Part shown: positions 1 through 7,854 of the stretch, piece after piece | Layout of the letters: the number at the start of each line of letters is the position of its first letter | Position numbering within the stretch: position 1 is the stretch's first letter | Source of the DNA: Pectobacterium araliae | GTDB taxonomy: Bacteria; Pseudomonadota; Gammaproteobacteria; Enterobacterales; Enterobacteriaceae | Assembly (NCBI RefSeq): GCF_037076465.1 | Contig: NZ_AP028908.1 | Location: 4,526,001-4,590,000, forward strand | Direction: 5' to 3' | DNA length: 64,000 bases | Position numbers and translations under genes: made by a program | The notes under the pieces: model-generated | Told to the model about the DNA's origin: nothing | What the model saw: the letters and a program-made list of their open reading frames with translations, nothing else | Databases searched by the model: none

Positions 1-166
1 TTAACATCATGGCGGGCGGCGGCGCTTCAATGGAGGAATCAAGCGCATGGTAGCTAACCCAGACAATCAGCCCTGCGTGTAGCGCCAATGCCAGCAGCCA
101 GCCGCTCCCCCAACGAACCGTCGTTGCGGGCTGAACCGTATTGTATTTCAGCGTCTGTGCAGCCAT
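1..166 (-). CDS. TonB-like energy transducer, N-terminal part only
   Basis: Only the first 55 codons are inside the window; the gene runs off the left edge. The protein starts at the ATG at 166 and shows a short basic/polar cytoplasmic stretch, one hydrophobic segment (about residues 21-40, WLLALALHAGLIVWVSY) and then a proline-rich start (EAPPPA). This is the layout of TonB/HasB proteins, which sit in the inner membrane with ExbB/ExbD and pass proton-motive energy to outer membrane receptors. It is the last gene seen in a minus-strand series receptor, sigma factor, anti-sigma factor, TonB, so a dedicated HasB-like partner for the receptor at 2050-4599 is likely (inference). The C-terminal receptor-binding domain cannot be seen. 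Confidence 0.75.
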   Translation of the reverse strand, partial: MAAQTLKYNTVQPATTVRWGSGWLLALALHAGLIVWVSYHALDSSIEAPPPAMML

Positions 167-369
167 TAGCCTACCGCCCCTCGCCATGGAGACAGGGGCA
201 TAATTCCCAATGAATGGGGTTCCGAGGAGATCATCATGCGTTCTTCATCACATCGTTAGGTATAAAACAATCAACCGAGATAATAGTAGGTCGTTCAGCT
301 ACGGGGATCGGGCAGAAAAAAAGTGAAAACAGCATAAAAAGTAATGTTATTGAATTTTGACAGGATATT
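167..369. other. Spacer between the FecR-type gene and the TonB-like gene
   Basis: About 200 bases with no credible ORF. A short inverted repeat (GCCCCT at 176-181 with AGGGGC at 194-199) lies just upstream of the TonB-like start, without a T run. The spacing suggests that the TonB-like gene may have its own promoter, but I could not pick one with confidence. Confidence 0.4.
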
Positions 370-1359
370 TTATCGCGCAGCAATCTGAACCCAGTAGCGA
401 GAGAAATAACGTACCTGTACAGGAAGCGCTTCCACCAGCGCGGCTAAAATATTGTCGGTATCCGACAGCGGGAAGACGCCAGAAAACCGCAGGCTCTCAA
501 CCTCTGGCTGACAGCGAATCACGCCGCTGCGATAGCGGCTTAGTTCATCAACAAAATCCACCAGACGCTGATTATCCGCCAGCAGTTGTCCTTTCACCCA
601 GGCAGGCTCAGCCTTCGCCGTCGCTATCTGCCCGCAGCGCTGCGTGGTGAACGTCACCATCTGCCCGCTTTTTATCACTTGTCCATTCAGCCCGTTCTGC
701 CGCGGATGAAGCCTTACCGCACCGTCATACACCGCCACTCGCGTGTGTTCATCCTGCACTCGCAGGCTGAAGCGCGTACCCAGCGCCTGTACTTTTCCCT
801 GCGCCGTCGTCACAACGAAAGGACGCGGATACAACGCGGTCTTCTCCGCCTGACCGGTTTCGATCATAACTTCACCACGAATCAGTGTGATCTGGCGTAG
901 ATCGTCACCGTAGGCCACATTCAGCGCCGTCTGCGTATTCAGCAGCAGCGTTGTGCCATCATCCAATACCGCATGGCGCTGTTCGCCCACCTGCGTCTGG
1001 TAATCCGCCGTCAACGACTGCCACAGGTCGGTGCGCGATCCGGCCACGCCAGCGCCCCCGGTCAGGCAGAGTATCGCCAGCGCTTTGAGTACGCTGCGGC
1101 GCTGCATACCGTTAAGCGTCGACAGGCTTTGGTGTGCTGCCCGCGCGTTAAGCTGACCCAGATTGGCACACACGGATTCAATATGCTGCCACGCCTGTTC
1201 GTTATCCGGCGAGGCTTCCCGCCAACGCTGCCACTCGCGACGATCCTGTTCCGTAACACTGTCCGACATCAGTTGCGTCAACCACGCCACCGCTTCACGC
1301 GCGCAGTCTGGCTGAATCGGCTGACCCTGCCCGTCACGATAAAAAGTGCGATCGTTCAT
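370..1359 (-). CDS. FecR/HasS-type anti-sigma factor (transmembrane sigma regulator)
   Basis: A 329-residue regulator of the FecR family. The N-terminal part (about residues 10-75) has the cytoplasmic DUF4880-like region with the W-x-x-W pattern (EWQRWREASPDNEQAWQ). One hydrophobic segment follows near residues 92-110 (VLKALAILCLTGGAGVAG), then a periplasmic FecR domain with the typical VLDDGTTLLLNTQTALNV and GTRFSLR motifs. Such proteins hold the partner ECF sigma factor and release it when the outer membrane receptor signals substrate binding. The chosen ATG (1357-1359) overlaps the sigma factor stop as ATGA, which implies translational coupling. An upstream start at 1380 is possible but would overlap further. 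Confidence 0.88.
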   Translation of the reverse strand: MNDRTFYRDGQGQPIQPDCAREAVAWLTQLMSDSVTEQDRREWQRWREASPDNEQAWQHIESVCANLGQLNARAAHQSLSTLNGMQRRSVLKALAILCLTGGAGVAGSRTDLWQSLTADYQTQVGEQRHAVLDDGTTLLLNTQTALNVAYGDDLRQITLIRGEVMIETGQAEKTALYPRPFVVTTAQGKVQALGTRFSLRVQDEHTRVAVYDGAVRLHPRQNGLNGQVIKSGQMVTFTTQRCGQIATAKAEPAWVKGQLLADNQRLVDFVDELSRYRSGVIRCQPEVESLRFSGVFPLSDTDNILAALVEALPVQVRYFSRYWVQIAAR

Positions 1360-1868
1360 AGCGGTAGTGCAAAGAAACACTGGAGGTTGGCGCGTTGCAG
1401 ATACTGTTTCACCGAACTGCTGGAAACATGCAAGCGTTCGGCGATATCGCTGTAGCGCATGCCGTGGAGGTGCGCCAGCAGAAACGCTTCTCTGACCGGT
1501 GCTGGCAGGCCATCCAATGCGGCATCAAGCTGTTCAAGAATTTCGAGGGTAAGCAGACGCGTTTCTGGAGATGGCATACAGGCATCCGGCTGCGTGCTCA
1601 AGACATCCAGATAGGCATCTTCAATCTTTTTACGACGATAATGATTGGCGACCAAACGGCGGGCCACCGTAGCCAGAAACGGGCGCGGCTGGCGAATCGT
1701 GAGCAATTCCGGGTTCATCAACACGCTAAGGAACGTATCTTGTGCCAAGTCTTCCGCATGCTGGGCGCAGTCCAGTTTATGGCGCAGCCAGTTACACAGC
1801 CAGCGGTGGTGATCGAAATAGAGCTGTTGGGCAAAGTCATTAACGCTGGCCGTCGCTTTCCTCACCAT
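1356..1868 (-). CDS. FecI/HasI-type ECF sigma factor
   Basis: A 170-residue ECF sigma-70 factor of the iron-starvation group. Region 2 is seen at about residues 10-80 (YFDHHRWLCNWLRHKL, AEDLAQDTFL, PRPFLATVARRLVANHYRR). Region 4 lies at about 110-165, with the helix-turn-helix GMRYSDIAERLHVSSSSVKQYL. The family directs RNA polymerase to the cognate TonB-dependent receptor promoter and is controlled by the FecR-type protein encoded next to it. Here the receptor gene is upstream on the same strand rather than downstream. A strong promoter with a Fur box on its -10 precedes the gene, so transcription should occur only when iron is scarce. Confidence 0.9.
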   Translation of the reverse strand: MVRKATASVNDFAQQLYFDHHRWLCNWLRHKLDCAQHAEDLAQDTFLSVLMNPELLTIRQPRPFLATVARRLVANHYRRKKIEDAYLDVLSTQPDACMPSPETRLLTLEILEQLDAALDGLPAPVREAFLLAHLHGMRYSDIAERLHVSSSSVKQYLQRANLQCFFALPL

Positions 1869-1897
1869 CGAACTTTACCCCAGAGCGCCATTTAAAA

Positions 1898-1922
1898 AAT
1901 AAGAATGATAATCGTTCTTATT
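1898..1922. promoter_or_regulatory. Fur box in front of the ECF sigma factor gene
   Basis: A near-perfect inverted repeat AATAAGAA-N9-TTCTTATT whose centre reads GAATGATAATCGTTC, close to the Fur consensus GATAATGATAATCATTATC. It covers part of the -10 element (1919-1924) of the promoter reading into the sigma factor, which is ideal for steric repression by Fe-Fur. Confidence 0.88.
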
Positions 1923-1947
1923 TATGTTTTTTCCCTCTGACTGTCAA
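1919..1947 (-). promoter_or_regulatory. Sigma-70 promoter of the sigma/anti-sigma operon
   Basis: Read on the minus strand: -35 TTGACA (1942-1947), a 17-base spacer and -10 TAAATA (1919-1924). The -35 is perfect and the spacing optimal. The -10 overlaps the Fur box. Confidence 0.75.
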
Positions 1948-2015
1948 GTTCCTAAACGAAAATTATTCAAATTTGCTGAATTTGCATTACGCCCATGCAA
2001 CATTCCCTCGCTAAC

Positions 2016-2038
2016 GGGGCGGCAAGAATATCCGCCCC
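2016..2038 (-). terminator. GC hairpin after the receptor gene
   Basis: GGGGCGG (2016-2022) pairs with CCGCCCC (2032-2038) over a 9-base loop, 12 bases after the receptor stop. There is no clear T run, so it may be a weak terminator or an mRNA-end hairpin that separates receptor from sigma factor transcription. Confidence 0.45.
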
Positions 2039-2049
2039 GAGCACTGCTA

Positions 2050-4599
2050 TCAGAAACGCTGTAACACGCTGATTTTTAAGTTACGTCCTACGCCGGACAC
2101 CGATTCGCCCAGATACGGGTAATAATCGGTATTCAGCAGGTTATCGACCGTCACACGCGCCTCAAATCCTTTTATCGTCTGCGGCTGCCAGCTTGCGAAG
2201 AGACCATGCAGCACGTACCCTTTCGTCTTCGGTAACGCCCAGCCAGAAGCCAGCGGGTCACCATCAGCAGGTGAGCGATCCTGCTTGCGCACGAAATCAC
2301 CCGTCCAGCCTACCGCCATATCCAGACTCGGAATTTTGGTGCCCAGCGTGGCATGTGCGGTTGTTGGTGGGATGTCAGCAATCCAGGTTTTATTGCCCCA
2401 CGGGTTACGCGGTGATGCATCGCGTTCACCGCGAATGGAAGAGAAGGACAGGCTACCAAACAGCCTGCGGCTATCGTAGAAGGACTCAATCTCGACCCCT
2501 TCAATGGTATAGCCCGGCATATTACGGTAAACCGACAACGGCCCGGCACAGGATGAATTGCTGCCTGTCTGGGAAGACGCTTCGCAATACACACCGGTAC
2601 GTTTGAAAATTTCGTTTTTACCGCGGTTACGGAACAGCGTGGTACGGATTTGCAGGCTGTCCTCTTCCAGCATCAGATTATTGAAGTCCAGAATCGCCCC
2701 CAGGCGGATACCTTTAACGCTTTCCACTTGCAGATTACGGCTGCTTCCTGGCACACCCGAGGTCGCGGATTGTACTTCATACTGTTCATCGATGACGGGC
2801 GCACGCCAGGTTCGGCTGGCATCAGCAAACAGCGAGAGATTATCCGTCGCTTTCCATAAAGCACCGATTCGCGGCGACCAACCGGTGTAGGTCATGCTGT
2901 TGTAATCATGCCCAGCAGCAGGATTACTACTGTTATAACGAGGAGCTATGTTGGATCGCCCAGTATTGGTTACATGGTCATAGCGTACGCCCGGCGTGAT
3001 CGTTACGCTGCCCAGCGTCACCGCATCCTGTAGATAGACACTACGCGTTTCCTGATCGCCCGCCGGCATGTAGTAAGGCTGGAAATAGCCATAGTTATAC
3101 TCGGCGCTGTTCTTGCCGGACGGATAGTAAATCAGCGTGTCACGCTTATGCTGGTGCCAGCGCATCCCCACCAGCAGCTTATGGTCGAATGGACCCGTCG
3201 TGAACTGGCTTTCATTACTGACTTCCGCGAGCTGATCTTTATAGCTTACCCAGCTTTCATTCCCCAGCGTGCCCAGATAGCTCCCTTGTGAAGCTGAATC
3301 AGGACGTCGGTCATGCTGTTCGGTTTTTGAGGTGGCGAATGACGCCGTCAGATTCAGCCACGGCTGATCCTCCGGCGCAAAGTTCCATTTCAGCGAGTAG
3401 TTTTTATCGACCTGATCGCGGTAAACCAGCTTACGCCGCCAGGCTTCTTCCCAACCGTAGAGATCAACATCACTTTGTGAAGGTGCGGTCATCTCGTCAC
3501 GCTTCGCGGCAAACGGCTGCCAGCCGTCAGATTCAGAGCGCATCGCGGAGAGCGTCAGCGTCTGAGCATCCGTCAGGTAGATGTTGGTCTTCAGTAAGTA
3601 CGACGCCATATCGCTGGTCGAGTAGGCAAAGCGCGTGCCGTCAGGACGTTCGATGTTGTCGCCATCGCGCTTGCTCATATAGAGCAGACCATCAGCCATC
3701 CCCTCTTCCGTACGGCCATACAGCGCGCCGCTGTAGATATTTTGCCGATCGTTGGTGTGATAACTGTATTTGACCATCCCGCCGAAATTTTCTCCCGGCA
3801 GCAACAGATCGCTGGCGTCTTTGGTATCAACGTGAATGGTGCCACCGAAGCCGCCGTTGCCACTGCGAATGTCATGCGGGCCTTTATCGACGTCGATACG
3901 CTTGATCAGCTCTGGTTCAATAAACACCGAGCCTTGGCGGTATTTCTCAAAACCTTTTGGCGCGCCGTCCAGCACGACTTTGACGTCTTCCATATCGCCC
4001 ATGCCCCAAATATTCAGGCTCTGCCCACCCGGTCGGGGAGAACCCGCCATCGACACGCCGGGGAGTTTATCGAGCAGGCTGGCAATGTTGTCGGCCTGTA
4101 CGCGGTCGACATCAGCTTGACGCAACACGGAACGTCCGGCGGCGGCGCTATCCGATGTACCGCCAACCACCGAGAGCGTCGGGATTATCAGGCTACCGTC
4201 GCTTCCCTCAGCGGCAAGCGTGGATTCCAACCGGTAGCCCGTGGCCGTCTGAACCACACTGAGCCCCGTTCCTGCCAGCGCGGCCGCAAAAGCCTCCTGA
4301 ATGGTGTAGGTTCCCTGCACGCTCCCGCTGGTTTTATTCTGTGTTTGATCGGGAGAAAACGTGAGAATGACATTGGCGTGGCTGGCGACAGCCTGTAACG
4401 TGGTTCCTAGCGATCCCGCCGGAATGGAAAACGTCATTCTTGGTGCCGCGACAGCAGCAGCACTTTCCGCCGCCAGCACCGATCCGGTCGCTCCAGCGCT
4501 CAAGATCAACACGCCAGACAGTGCCAGATGCACTGCCCGCGCCACCGTCAAGGCGGGTTTATGCGCGATGCGCCCGCCATTATGATTATTTATCGCCAT
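2050..4599 (-). CDS. TonB-dependent heme/hemoglobin-type receptor with STN signalling domain
   Basis: An 849-residue outer membrane receptor. After a long signal sequence (cleavage near ...GSVLAAES) comes a secretin/TonB N-terminal (STN) signalling domain (about residues 55-115, FSIPAGSLGTTLQAVASHANVILTF split over the start), a TonB-box-like TLSVVGG, a plug (LLDKLPGVSMAG; VDKGPHDIRSGNGGFGG) and a 22-strand-type barrel ending in ...ISVLQRF. Variants of the FRAP and NPNL motifs of heme receptors (TWRAPVIDEQY and SRNLQVES) favour heme/hemoglobin or HasR-like function. The STN domain fits signalling to the adjacent FecR-type protein. The start at 4599 is preferred because AGGGG lies 6 bases upstream; an ATG at 4605 is too close to it. 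No hasA-like gene lies between receptor and sigma factor. Confidence 0.82.
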   Translation of the reverse strand: MAINNHNGGRIAHKPALTVARAVHLALSGVLILSAGATGSVLAAESAAAVAAPRMTFSIPAGSLGTTLQAVASHANVILTFSPDQTQNKTSGSVQGTYTIQEAFAAALAGTGLSVVQTATGYRLESTLAAEGSDGSLIIPTLSVVGGTSDSAAAGRSVLRQADVDRVQADNIASLLDKLPGVSMAGSPRPGGQSLNIWGMGDMEDVKVVLDGAPKGFEKYRQGSVFIEPELIKRIDVDKGPHDIRSGNGGFGGTIHVDTKDASDLLLPGENFGGMVKYSYHTNDRQNIYSGALYGRTEEGMADGLLYMSKRDGDNIERPDGTRFAYSTSDMASYLLKTNIYLTDAQTLTLSAMRSESDGWQPFAAKRDEMTAPSQSDVDLYGWEEAWRRKLVYRDQVDKNYSLKWNFAPEDQPWLNLTASFATSKTEQHDRRPDSASQGSYLGTLGNESWVSYKDQLAEVSNESQFTTGPFDHKLLVGMRWHQHKRDTLIYYPSGKNSAEYNYGYFQPYYMPAGDQETRSVYLQDAVTLGSVTITPGVRYDHVTNTGRSNIAPRYNSSNPAAGHDYNSMTYTGWSPRIGALWKATDNLSLFADASRTWRAPVIDEQYEVQSATSGVPGSSRNLQVESVKGIRLGAILDFNNLMLEEDSLQIRTTLFRNRGKNEIFKRTGVYCEASSQTGSNSSCAGPLSVYRNMPGYTIEGVEIESFYDSRRLFGSLSFSSIRGERDASPRNPWGNKTWIADIPPTTAHATLGTKIPSLDMAVGWTGDFVRKQDRSPADGDPLASGWALPKTKGYVLHGLFASWQPQTIKGFEARVTVDNLLNTDYYPYLGESVSGVGRNLKISVLQRF

Positions 4600-4920
4600 T
4601 GTCATTCCCCTGAAATATTGAAAAAAAAGACACATCAGGTAGGTCACGCGAAAAACAAAATCGGGCAGAAAAATAGCAAAAATTTTCAGGAAAACGCATT
4701 TAGCACAACGTTAACGATGACGTTCAGGTAACGCATGGCGCATATTTATGGTGGTAAAACGCACCTTTGGTCACGAGCGCGACTCCCTCCGCCATTGATT
4801 TTCATGGTACTTGACCTCATCTTAGTGATGAATCCGCAATAGATATCCGCCTTGCCGGTTTCTCTTCAACAGATTCCACTTACCGGCAACGAGATCACCC
4901 ACACTTATCAGGACGGCACC
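4600..4920. other. Divergent intergenic region, receptor / prlC
   Basis: About 320 bases carrying the divergent promoters of the receptor (minus) and prlC (plus). I see no good Fur palindrome here, unlike the sigma factor promoter, so the receptor may depend on the iron-starvation sigma factor instead (inference). A TTGACC at 4811-4816 lies upstream of prlC but has no well-spaced -10. E. coli prlC is heat-shock controlled; a sigma-32 promoter here is possible but not clear. Confidence 0.4.
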
Positions 4921-6963
4921 ATGACGAATCCATTACTGACCTCATTTACCCTGCCCCCGTTCTCCAGTATCAAAACGGAAGATATTGTCCCGGCGGTGAA
5001 ATCCGCGCTGGATGAATGCCGCGAGACGGTAGAACGCGTGGTGGCGCAAGCGGGGCCGTTTACATGGGATAATCTGTGCCAACCGCTGGCTGACAGCGAC
5101 GATCGTCTTGGCCGCATCTTCTCACCCATCAGCCACCTGAACGCGGTGAAGAACAGCCCAGAGCTGCGTGCTGTTTATGAAGAATGTCTGCCGCTGCTGT
5201 CCGAGCACAGCACCTGGGTCGGCCAACATGCCGGGTTGTATCAGGCTTACCGCAGCCTGCGTGACGGCGAACAGTACACCACACTGAGCGTGGCACAGAA
5301 GAAATCTGTTGATAACGCACTGCGCGATTTTGAACTGTCTGGTATCGGTTTGTCGCCGGAAAAACAGAAACGCTACGGTGAAATCTCTGCTCGTCTGTCC
5401 GAACTCGGCTCGCAGTACAGCAACAACGTGCTGGATGCCACGATGGGCTGGAGCAAGCTGATTACCGACGTCGCCGAACTGGATGGCATGCCGGAAAGCG
5501 CGCTGGCAGCGGCCAAAGCGCAGGCAGAAGCTAAAGAGCAGGATGGCTGGCTGCTGACACTGGATATCCCAAGTTATCTTCCGGTAATGACTTACTGCAC
5601 CAATCAGGCGCTGCGCGAAGAGATGTACCGCGCCTACGGCACGCGCGCATCCGATCAGGGGCCAAACGCGGGTAAATGGGACAACAGTGACGTCATGGCG
5701 GAAGCGCTAGCGCTACGTCACGAGCTGGCACAGTTGCTGGGCTTCGATAGCTATGCGCACAAGTCGCTGGCGACCAAAATGGCGGAAAACCCGCAGCAGG
5801 TGCTCGATTTCCTGACCGATCTGGCGAAACGCGCCCGTCCGCAGGCTGAAGAAGAGCTCGCACAACTGCGCGCCTTCGCCAAAGAACACTACGGCGTGGA
5901 TAAATTGCAGGCCTGGGATATCACCTACTACAGCGAACAGCAGAAACAGCATCGGTATTCCATCAGCGATGAGCAGCTTCGTCCGTACTTCCCGGAAGAA
6001 CGCGCGGTGAACGGCCTGTTCGAGGTGGTTAAACGCATCTACGGCATCACCGCCAAAGAGCGTAAAGACGTTGATGTCTGGCACCCGGACGTTCGCTTCT
6101 TCGATCTGTTCGATGAAAGTGGTGAACTGCGCGGCAGTTTTTACCTCGATTTATACGCCCGTGAACACAAACGCGGCGGAGCCTGGATGGACGACTGTGC
6201 GGGTAAACTGCGCAAAGGCAACGGCGAGCTGCAAAAGCCAGTCGCCTATCTGGTCTGTAACTTCAACCGCCCGGTCAACGGCAAACCCGCGCTGTTCACC
6301 CACGATGAAGTCACTACCCTGTTCCACGAATTCGGTCACGGCCTGCACCACATGTTGACCCAGATCGATACCGCCGGTGTCGCGGGCATCAACGGCGTAC
6401 CGTGGGATGCGGTCGAGTTACCGAGCCAGTTCATGGAAAACTGGTGTTGGGAACCGGAAGCGCTGGCCTTTATCTCCGGCCACCACGAAACCGGTGAACC
6501 GCTGCCGCAGGAATTGCTGGATAAAATGCTGGCGGCGAAAAACTATCAGGCCGCGCTGTTCATTCTGCGTCAGTTGGAATTCGGTCTGTTCGATTTCCGT
6601 CTGCATGCCGAGTTTGATCCTGCGAAAGGCGCGCAGATTCTGCCGACGCTGGCTGAAATCAAAGCGCAGGTGGCCGTGGTGCCAAGCCCAAGCTGGGGCC
6701 GCTTCCCACATGCCTTCAGTCACATCTTCGCGGGCGGCTATGCCGCAGGTTACTACAGCTATCTGTGGGCAGATGTGCTGGCGGCCGATGCCTACTCCCG
6801 TTTTGAGGAAGAAGGTATTTTCAACCGCGAAACCGGTCAGTCGTTCCTGGATAACATCCTGACCCGCGGCGGTTCCGAAGCACCGATGGAACTGTTCAAG
6901 CGCTTCCGTGGCCGTGAACCGCAGTTGGACGCCATGCTCGCGCATTACGGCATCAAAGGATGA
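4921..6963 (+). CDS. prlC: Oligopeptidase A
   Basis: A 680-residue cytoplasmic zinc metallopeptidase of family M3, the same length as E. coli OpdA/PrlC. The zinc-binding HEFGH motif lies near residue 470 ([14 protein letters not shown]), and the second zinc ligand region follows ([10 protein letters not shown]). It degrades short peptides, including cleaved signal peptides. The ATG at 4921 is chosen over the upstream one because the E. coli protein starts with the same MTNPLLT and an AGGA sits 8 bases before it. The stop overlaps the rsmJ start as ATGA, so the two genes form a coupled operon, as in E. coli. Confidence 0.96.
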   Translation: MTNPLLTSFTLPPFSSIKTEDIVPAVKSALDECRETVERVVAQAGPFTWDNLCQPLADSDDRLGRIFSPISHLNAVKNSPELRAVYEECLPLLSEHSTWVGQHAGLYQAYRSLRDGEQYTTLSVAQKKSVDNALRDFELSGIGLSPEKQKRYGEISARLSELGSQYSNNVLDATMGWSKLITDVAELDGMPESALAAAKAQAEAKEQDGWLLTLDIPSYLPVMTYCTNQALREEMYRAYGTRASDQGPNAGKWDNSDVMAEALALRHELAQLLGFDSYAHKSLATKMAENPQQVLDFLTDLAKRARPQAEEELAQLRAFAKEHYGVDKLQAWDITYYSEQQKQHRYSISDEQLRPYFPEERAVNGLFEVVKRIYGITAKERKDVDVWHPDVRFFDLFDESGELRGSFYLDLYAREHKRGGAWMDDCAGKLRKGNGELQKPVAYLVCNFNRPVNGKPALFTHDEVTTLFHEFGHGLHHMLTQIDTAGVAGINGVPWDAVELPSQFMENWCWEPEALAFISGHHETGEPLPQELLDKMLAAKNYQAALFILRQLEFGLFDFRLHAEFDPAKGAQILPTLAEIKAQVAVVPSPSWGRFPHAFSHIFAGGYAAGYYSYLWADVLAADAYSRFEEEGIFNRETGQSFLDNILTRGGSEAPMELFKRFRGREPQLDAMLAHYGIKG

Positions 6964-7706
6964 GTATCTGCTTAATCGCAGAGGAAGGCGCCGATAATGG
7001 CGCCTTATCTTCTTTGGCCGCGCGCTGGGGGCTGGTTTCCGATCCTGATGCGGTCATGGCGCTGGTGCTGACAGCGGAACGTCTGGAACTGCGCAAGCAG
7101 GATGAGCCGAAGCTCGGCGCGATCTTCGTCGATTTCGTTGCCGGGACGATGGCACATCGCCGTCGCTTTGGCGGCGGACGCGGCGAGGCCGTCGCGAAAG
7201 CTGTGGGTATCAAAAAAGATTACCTGCCGGATGTCGTGGATGCGACGGCCGGGCTGGGGCGTGATGCCTTTGTGCTGGCAGCATTGGGCTGTCGGGTACG
7301 CATGGTAGAACGTAATCCGGTCGTTGCCGCCCTGCTGGACGACGGGTTGCAGCGTGGCTATCGGGATGCAGAAATTGGCCCGTGGCTACAAGAGCGGCTC
7401 ACGCTGCTGCACGCATCGAGTATGACTGCGCTGCGCAATATCACACCGCCACCAGATGTGGTCTATCTCGACCCGATGTTTCCGCACAAACAAAAGAGTG
7501 CGCTGGTGAAGAAAGAAATGCGAGTGTTTCAGTCGCTGGTGGGTGCGGATGACGACGCCGATGCACTGCTGGAACCCGCACGTGCGCTGGCCAAGAAACG
7601 CGTGGTGGTAAAGCGACCTGACTATGCGCCGCCGCTGGCTGGCGTACCAGCGCAATCCATGCTGGAAACCAAAAGCCACCGCTTCGACTTCTATCTTCCC
7701 GCCTGA
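6960..7706 (+). CDS. rsmJ: 16S rRNA (guanine-1516-N2)-methyltransferase
   Basis: A 248-residue SAM-dependent methyltransferase (E. coli RsmJ/YhiQ about 250). The SAM-binding loop is [16 protein letters not shown] (about residues 93-108) and the catalytic motif is the DPMFP of [14 protein letters not shown] near 170. RsmJ makes the m2G1516 mark on 16S rRNA in the assembled 30S subunit. It is translated from an ATGA overlap with prlC. Partner and order are conserved in enterobacteria. Confidence 0.95.
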   Translation: MSICLIAEEGADNGALSSLAARWGLVSDPDAVMALVLTAERLELRKQDEPKLGAIFVDFVAGTMAHRRRFGGGRGEAVAKAVGIKKDYLPDVVDATAGLGRDAFVLAALGCRVRMVERNPVVAALLDDGLQRGYRDAEIGPWLQERLTLLHASSMTALRNITPPPDVVYLDPMFPHKQKSALVKKEMRVFQSLVGADDDADALLEPARALAKKRVVVKRPDYAPPLAGVPAQSMLETKSHRFDFYLPA

Positions 7707-7714
7707 AAAATCTC

Positions 7715-7752
7715 GCCGACGACGCTAAGTGTCGGCGGCTAAAAACTTAGCC
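7715..7752 (+). terminator. Mutually exclusive hairpins after rsmJ
   Basis: Hairpin 1: GCCGAC (7715-7720) with GTCGGC (7731-7736). Hairpin 2: GGCTAA (7737-7742) with TTAGCC (7747-7752). A third pairing joins the loop of hairpin 1 (GCTAAGT, 7724-7730) to ACTTAGC (7745-7751). No T run follows. It probably marks the end of the prlC-rsmJ transcript. Confidence 0.45.
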
Positions 7753-7854
7753 TGCTTCGCATTTCCTACGCTGCTTTTGCAAAGTCTATAGCACTAATGA
7801 GAAGCAAATCGCATAATTTAGCGCTATCGCTTCTTATTACACTAAGATGACATA

